Shown: positions 59,551-64,000 of the stretch, piece after piece
Numbering within the stretch: position 1 is the stretch's first letter
How the letters are laid out: each line of letters opens with the position of its first letter
Assembly: GCA_900498245.1 (NCBI GenBank)
Contig: LS998015.1
Coordinates: forward strand, 679,205-743,204
From: Candidatus Zixiibacteriota bacterium
GTDB taxonomy: Bacteria; Zixibacteria; MSB-5A5; GN15; PGXB01
Direction: 5' to 3'
Length of the DNA stretch: 64,000 bases
The notes under the pieces: model-generated
Told to the model about the DNA's origin: nothing
Database searches by the model: none
Seen by the model: the letters and a program-made list of their open reading frames with translations, nothing else
Program-made: the position numbers and the translations under genes

Positions 59551-61698
59551 TCAGCGGCAGGGTTGCGTGCCCTGAGAATAGATATATTTTATGACATAGA
59601 TAATATCGGCCAGATCGATCGTGCCGCTGCAATTGGCATCGGCCCGATAGGCGCCGCCGATCGGTGCGGCTCCTTTTTTATAGACATAATTGATCAGCAT
59701 GATGGCATCGCCGATATTGACCAACCCGTCGTCGTTATAATCGCCCTTGATATAGGTCTTGCAGCCATATTGGGTCAACATGGTTGTGGCGCCGATGCGC
59801 CCGGTGGCGTCGGTGGCGGTGGCGGTAACGAAATACAAAGAATCTTTGGTCAATGGAGTCGAATTCCAGTCGAAACTCCAGCCGTCAGCGCCATTGAGGT
59901 CGGTTCCTATAAGATTGCGCGTTACGGTATAGGAATACCCCATAAGGGTAAAGACGGCATCGATATCGTGCCAGACGCTGTTGTAATAAAACTGAGAGCC
60001 GCCGTTGTAGTTGCGGATATAACTGTTTAATGAGGTCCCGGTCACGGGATTGGCGACCGTGGCGGCGTATTGTCCCTGAGAATCGGCCAGACCATTGACC
60101 CCGGTGAGGGGCAGATAGAGACCGGGCGTTCCGGAGACCGCCATAATGACGAAAAGTTCTTTTTCTTGAAAGAGGTTGCGGATAGTCCGGTAATCGGGGC
60201 GGCGGACGACATCTATTTTCTGGTCATTGCCGTGGGTCAGGAAATATTGCACCATGCCGCCGTAGAATAAGTCATCATAGGTGCCCTTGTTGGCGCGGGT
60301 GTGCATATTGGCGGCCAGCCGTTCGACGACGGTATCGATAGTGATGTATGACGAGCCCTCGCGCATACCGTAAATAAATCCCTTATCGAACCAGTATTTA
60401 ATCGCTTCGGCACCGGCCACCGGGCCGCAATAGTAGTCGCCATACTCTCCCGATGCGGCATGGTTGCCGTCGGATGGGTTATGATTGATATCGCCGAAAC
60501 TGGCCTGATTCAGATTATTTATCGAGATGCTATAAGAACTCGGCGCCACTTTCCATTCGAATTTGACTTGAGTCACATTTTCATCGGGAGTGGTCGCCTG
60601 CACTTTCAACGGCAGGCAGATGGTGTCAAGATACAATGGTTTGGTCATATTCAAATCGGGCGGGGTGGGATCGATAGCGGCCTGATGCGAATCGACGGCG
60701 ATTCGCCCCAGAGTATCATAGACAGTGGCTTTCAGCCAGTAAGGACCTTCGGCAAGAGACGAATAGTCCCAGGGAGAAGTGTAACCGTCACCGCTGCCGG
60801 AAGGGTCAACCCCGTTGCGAAGCGCCCGGGTACCGTCGCTATCACGGCCGATTTCGCTCCAGATTGTGCCGTTTTTGCGGTCAAATCTGACATAGTTGAT
60901 AATTTTGCTTCCGGAATTTTCCAGACCCCATAGCGTGGCAGAGCCGGAGACGATTTCATTGACGCCCGGTTTCAGCAAGGTTATAGAAGGGGCCGGTTCG
61001 GAGCCGCTGCCGCCGGGAAGGCCGGTCGAAAATAGGACCAGACGGCCGGGGAAATTGTAATAACTGTTCTGGCAGAGATCGATAAAGCCAGTGGTGGTAT
61101 CCCAGATATTGTATGAAGTGCAGACGGCCTGGAGAGAATCGGTGACAAGGGCGACACCGGCGAGAGTATCGATATAATTGGAAAAGTAGAAACCGACAAA
61201 ATAGGGGCCATTGACATTCACGGATGAGTCGAGGGGCACGCTTACCTGATACAATCCGCCACCCGACGGAGGGCTAATCACCAGCCCGTATTCCTGCGAG
61301 ATGGAAAGGAGATTCCCCGGCGCGGGGCAACTGGGGACAGAAAGATCGAGCCCTTCGACATCGACCGAAACATAGAGAGTGCACAGTTTATTGACAAAAA
61401 GCATCATATTGACATTTTGAACGGCAAAGGGGTAGGGAGCCGGGCAGGATTGAGAAGGGTCCTGATAGGCCTTATAGAGTTCGGCCCCGAACAGCCAGTG
61501 GTCGATTTTCCAATAGGCACCCAGATCGTTTCGGACGATGCAGGAATCGGCCAGGGAAAATGTCGGCGCGGCCGCGATATCCTGCGGGGAGATGCCGGAA
61601 ACGGGGGTAGCCAGGGCCCTTTGTTTATCGATCGAGCCCGATGCCGGCCAGGACAGAAGCAAGCACAGAAACGCCGTAAGCATAACCTTGCGGGCCAT
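59551..61698 (-). CDS. secreted dockerin-domain protein with possible C39-like peptidase region
   Basis: A 715-residue exported protein. Signal peptide MARKVMLTAFLCLLLSWPASG. Beta-sandwich regions fill residues 30-380. Near residue 430 the run YGDYYCGPVAGAEAIKYWF resembles the Cys-Gly-Pro active-site helix of C39-type papain-fold peptidases, with a possible His in NSVWHDIDAV downstream; this is tentative. The C-terminus is a dockerin type I pair: GDYNDDGLVNIGDAIMLINY and ADANCSGTIDLADIIYVIKY, each with the calcium-binding DxNxDG-like loop. It could dock to cohesin-like proteins. ATG 61698 has GGAGG five bases upstream; an upstream frame to 61956 lies inside lipA and is not used. Confidence 0.82.
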   Translation of the reverse strand: MARKVMLTAFLCLLLSWPASGSIDKQRALATPVSGISPQDIAAAPTFSLADSCIVRNDLGAYWKIDHWLFGAELYKAYQDPSQSCPAPYPFAVQNVNMMLFVNKLCTLYVSVDVEGLDLSVPSCPAPGNLLSISQEYGLVISPPSGGGLYQVSVPLDSSVNVNGPYFVGFYFSNYIDTLAGVALVTDSLQAVCTSYNIWDTTTGFIDLCQNSYYNFPGRLVLFSTGLPGGSGSEPAPSITLLKPGVNEIVSGSATLWGLENSGSKIINYVRFDRKNGTIWSEIGRDSDGTRALRNGVDPSGSGDGYTSPWDYSSLAEGPYWLKATVYDTLGRIAVDSHQAAIDPTPPDLNMTKPLYLDTICLPLKVQATTPDENVTQVKFEWKVAPSSYSISINNLNQASFGDINHNPSDGNHAASGEYGDYYCGPVAGAEAIKYWFDKGFIYGMREGSSYITIDTVVERLAANMHTRANKGTYDDLFYGGMVQYFLTHGNDQKIDVVRRPDYRTIRNLFQEKELFVIMAVSGTPGLYLPLTGVNGLADSQGQYAATVANPVTGTSLNSYIRNYNGGSQFYYNSVWHDIDAVFTLMGYSYTVTRNLIGTDLNGADGWSFDWNSTPLTKDSLYFVTATATDATGRIGATTMLTQYGCKTYIKGDYNDDGLVNIGDAIMLINYVYKKGAAPIGGAYRADANCSGTIDLADIIYVIKYIYSQGTQPCR

Positions 61699-61727
61699 GG
61701 AATCCTCCTCCAAATGATGAAAAATTT

Positions 61728-61757
61728 GTTTTCTCTCTCTTGATATCGAGAGAAAAC
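61728..61757. promoter_or_regulatory. perfect inverted repeat in the lipA/dockerin divergent region
   Basis: GTTTTCTCTC and its exact complement GAGAGAAAAC, ten bases each with a 10-nt centre, lie 30 bases before the dockerin start and 40 bases before the lipA -35 box. It could be an operator or a 5' mRNA hairpin of the minus-strand gene. Confidence 0.5.
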
Positions 61758-61795
61758 AGGTTAACTTAAGAACTTGCGTCGGCCGGAAGATATGT

Positions 61796-61825
61796 TTGCC
61801 GAGGTATTTGCATAAGGTGTATAAT
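61796..61825 (+). promoter_or_regulatory. promoter for lipA
   Basis: TTGCCG at 61796-61801, an 18-nt spacer, then a perfect TATAAT at 61820-61825. Transcription would start near 61832, only about eight bases before ATG 61840. This excludes the in-frame TTG at 61828 and gives a very short leader. Confidence 0.6.
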
Positions 61826-61839
61826 TTTTGGACAAAGTT

Positions 61840-62712
61840 ATGAGTGAAGGAGAAAAAAGGACATATCGGCCCAAACCGCCCTGGTTGAAAGTGCGGGCCT
61901 CCCTGGACGAGAGATACCGCCGGGTTCAGGGGCTTTTGAAGGAGCAAAATCTTCATACGGTCTGTCAGGAGGCCAATTGTCCGAACCGCGGGGAATGTTT
62001 TTCAAGCGGGACGGCGACATTTCTTATTCTGGGACCGACCTGTACGCGGAACTGCCGTTTTTGCAATGTCACCCATGGGGCGGTGGCGCCTGTTGACGAG
62101 GACGAGCCGGCGCGGGTAGCCCGCACGGTTGAAGTTCTCCAGTTACGGCACGCGGTAATCACATCGGTGACACGTGATGACCTTCCCGACGGCGGGGCCT
62201 CCCAATTTGGGGCCATTATAAAGGCCATCCGCGCTCAAGACAAAAGGGTAACGGTAGAAGTTCTTACGCCCGACTTTAAAGGAGACAAAGAGGCGCTGGA
62301 GACAGTTTACAGGGCAGGACCGGATGTTTTCAATCATAATGTCGAAACGGTGCCGCGTCTTTATCAGGAAGTCCGCCCTCAAGCCGATTACGAGCGTTCG
62401 CTGGGCGTTCTGCGTTCGGCGTGTGACTTCGGCGGCATGGTGGTGAAGTCGGGGCTGATGGTCGGATTGGGAGAGACGACGGAGGAACTGGAAAACGTTT
62501 TTCTCGATTTACATAGAGCGGGCGTGAGATTTCTCACGATCGGCCAATATCTGGCGCCGTCGCCAAAACACTTTCCCATAGCCCGATATTATCACCCCGA
62601 CGAATTTCGGGATCTGGCCCGGAAGGCCGAAAAATGCGGTCTGGAACGGGTTTTCTCGGCGCCTTTGGTTCGCTCCTCGTATCATGCGGGTGAGCAATTT
62701 CATTCGCAATAG
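61840..62712 (+). CDS. lipA: lipoyl synthase
   Basis: Radical SAM enzyme that inserts two sulfur atoms into octanoyl groups of lipoyl domains. The auxiliary cluster Cys set CQEANCPNRGEC (C-x4-C-x5-C) and the radical SAM set CTRNCRFC are both present, followed by NVTHGAVAP. The C-terminus carries the family Ser in RSSYHAGEQF, the third ligand type that closes the auxiliary cluster. At 290 aa it is normal length. lipB is not adjacent. The start is ATG 61840 by promoter position; no strong Shine-Dalgarno is seen. Confidence 0.96.
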   Translation: MSEGEKRTYRPKPPWLKVRASLDERYRRVQGLLKEQNLHTVCQEANCPNRGECFSSGTATFLILGPTCTRNCRFCNVTHGAVAPVDEDEPARVARTVEVLQLRHAVITSVTRDDLPDGGASQFGAIIKAIRAQDKRVTVEVLTPDFKGDKEALETVYRAGPDVFNHNVETVPRLYQEVRPQADYERSLGVLRSACDFGGMVVKSGLMVGLGETTEELENVFLDLHRAGVRFLTIGQYLAPSPKHFPIARYYHPDEFRDLARKAEKCGLERVFSAPLVRSSYHAGEQFHSQ

Positions 62713-62857
62713 GCGATACCCCATAATCAGGGCTAATTTGATACATTTCGCTCTACAGGGGTTGATACCTTTCCTTATCTATCCGATATCGAATAGTGAA
62801 AGCCGGTCAATTATTTGTGCATCGAATTCCCTCCGACCCGGCTTAAGGGAGAGTGAG

Positions 62858-64000
62858 ATGAAGAATATAGTTGTTATCGATGATGAGCAGTATATTTGCA
62901 ATATCATTCGTGAGGCGCTCGACGAATTCAAGGATTACGAGGTGCATAATTTCGTCGACCCTCAGATGGCGGCCGAATTCATTTCCAATAACGCCGTCGA
63001 TCTGGTCCTGACCGATCTGGTGATGGGGGATTTTTCGGGGGAAAAAGTTCTTGAAATCGCCCGCGCCAATCATGGGGACGCCATCGTGATTTTGATGACG
63101 GGGTATCCGACGGTCAAGACGGCTATTTCGGTATTGAAAAAGGGCGGGTACGATTACCTGATTAAGCCGTTCAAACTCGAGGATCTGAAGGCGACCATCC
63201 AGAGGGGGCTGAACCATCAGCAACTGCTCCGGGAAAATGTCGAATTGCGCAGTCAACTGGAACTGAGCCGGGTGACCGAAGCGATTGCCAACGGGATAAA
63301 ACTTCAGCCGCTATTGAATCTGGTGGCCGAGACCGCCTTCCGCGTTTTGCCGGCCCAGGGCGTTTCCATAAATCTGCGCGATGTCCGGACGGGGCGATTC
63401 GTGCAACAATGCCAGACCTCCGTTATTGCTGATGCTGCTATCTCATCATTCCTCAAAGGCGATTTGACTCTCTGTCATGTTGATTTCGAGAGGCGGGAGC
63501 CGGGGATCTTCAAAGAGGAAGTTCCGGTAAACGAGAAGATGATGCGCCGTTCGTACATTTCGATTCCGCTGGTTTCCGGGGGAGAAATTATCGGTCTTCT
63601 TAATACCGTCTATGAGGACCGGTTCCGTTTCGCCCATCCGGGGCAGGTGCGCCTTCTCTCTCTTCTCGGGGCGGCGGTGGCGTCCGATATCGAGAGAAAC
63701 AACCTTGACCGAAACCTCAAGAAATCATACCTGATGACCATCAAAGCCCTGGCCAACGCCATCGAGGCTCGCGATCATTACACCGCCGGGCACACCGACC
63801 GGGTCTATCGGCTGGCCCGAAAAGTCGCCCGCAAGATGGGCTGGAACGCGGCCCGTTTGGCTCATCTCAAAACCGGATGCATCCTGCATGATATCGGCAA
63901 AATCGGTGTTCCCGATGCCATTCTGAATAAACCCGATACTTTGACCGAGCAGGAGCAGGAAATCATGCGCCGTCATCCCGAACTGGGGGCCAAAATTCTC
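62858..64000 (+). CDS. response regulator: receiver, GAF and HD-GYP domains, 3' end outside window
   Basis: The first 381 residues of a two-component regulator that runs past the window end. Residues 1-120 are a receiver domain: acidic pair Asp9-Asp10, phosphoacceptor Asp53 in VLTDLVMGD, Thr81 and Lys103 in LIKPF. Residues about 145-285 look like a GAF sensor domain (FRVLPAQGVSINLRDV to LLGAAVASDIERN). From about 295 an HD-GYP phosphodiesterase domain begins: HTDRVYRLARKV, CILHDIGKIGVPDAILNKP, then TLTEQEQEIMRRHPELGA, cut at the end. It probably hydrolyses cyclic di-GMP. GGGAG lies before the ATG. The 145-nt gap after lipA has no visible terminator or other element. Confidence 0.92.
   Translation, partial: MKNIVVIDDEQYICNIIREALDEFKDYEVHNFVDPQMAAEFISNNAVDLVLTDLVMGDFSGEKVLEIARANHGDAIVILMTGYPTVKTAISVLKKGGYDYLIKPFKLEDLKATIQRGLNHQQLLRENVELRSQLELSRVTEAIANGIKLQPLLNLVAETAFRVLPAQGVSINLRDVRTGRFVQQCQTSVIADAAISSFLKGDLTLCHVDFERREPGIFKEEVPVNEKMMRRSYISIPLVSGGEIIGLLNTVYEDRFRFAHPGQVRLLSLLGAAVASDIERNNLDRNLKKSYLMTIKALANAIEARDHYTAGHTDRVYRLARKVARKMGWNAARLAHLKTGCILHDIGKIGVPDAILNKPDTLTEQEQEIMRRHPELGAKIL

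Overview
The window looks like a bacterial chromosome segment from the FCB side of the tree, most likely an uncultivated lineage close to candidate phylum Zixibacteria. That placement is an inference. It rests on a secreted protein with a type IX-like C-terminal sorting domain, a PEP-CTERM protein, a dockerin-bearing secreted protein, a SusC-like carboxypeptidase-regulatory/TonB receptor, TPR lipoproteins, and FabF-Rnc and PyrK-PyrD-PyrF clusters of Gram-negative style. Genes sit on both strands, many starts and stops overlap, and several sigma70-like promoters (TTGnnn, 17-18 nt, TATAAT-like) and intrinsic terminators are visible. No rRNA, tRNA or CRISPR was seen.

Layout. 1-9087 (+): 3' end of fabF, rnc, an orphan etfB, a large secreted protein from a near-leaderless promoter, a heterodimeric ABC exporter pair and an inositol-phosphatase gene. 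9084-12320 (-): a TonB-dependent receptor and an alpha/beta hydrolase. 12412-18330 (+): a strong promoter, then glmM-glmS (amino-sugar supply) and a K+-independent H+-pyrophosphatase. 18331-19134: a non-coding block holding three ~132-bp stem-loop repeats. 19135-26098 (+): envelope proteins including a CsgG-like/OmpA fusion, a lipoprotein, a Tat-exported DUF362 protein, a Yip1-like membrane protein and an AspT/YidE-type transporter. 26122-31277 (-): an MFS permease, a monohaem cytochrome c and a 995-residue secreted glycosidase-like protein. 31841-34367 (+): an SPFH/zinc-ribbon pair resembling the YdjI/YdjG envelope-stress module. 34507-40740 (+): six overlapping genes (sirtuin, radical SAM, TPR lipoprotein, pyrK, pyrD, pyrF). 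40875-45890: a small outer-membrane barrel, a Cas4/AddB-like nuclease, a cohesin-like secreted protein, a TPR lipoprotein and a PEP-CTERM protein.

46261-59496 is the most distinctive part. It is a compact 13-kb phage-derived cassette, all on + apart from one possible small antisense ORF: portal, large terminase, a protease-like protein fused to what reads as a catalytically dead ATP-dependent DNA-ligase fold, small helical proteins, decoration protein, major capsid protein, a beta-propeller protein, connector-like proteins, two proteins with signal peptides, and a holin. It has no recognisable integrase, repressor, small terminase, tape measure, tail sheath/tube or endolysin. It may be a domesticated capsid/packaging locus (gene-transfer-agent-like), a satellite, or a tail-less remnant.

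59551-64000: a secreted dockerin protein (-), a perfect inverted repeat and promoter in the divergent region, lipA, and a receiver-GAF-HD-GYP regulator that runs off the end of the window.
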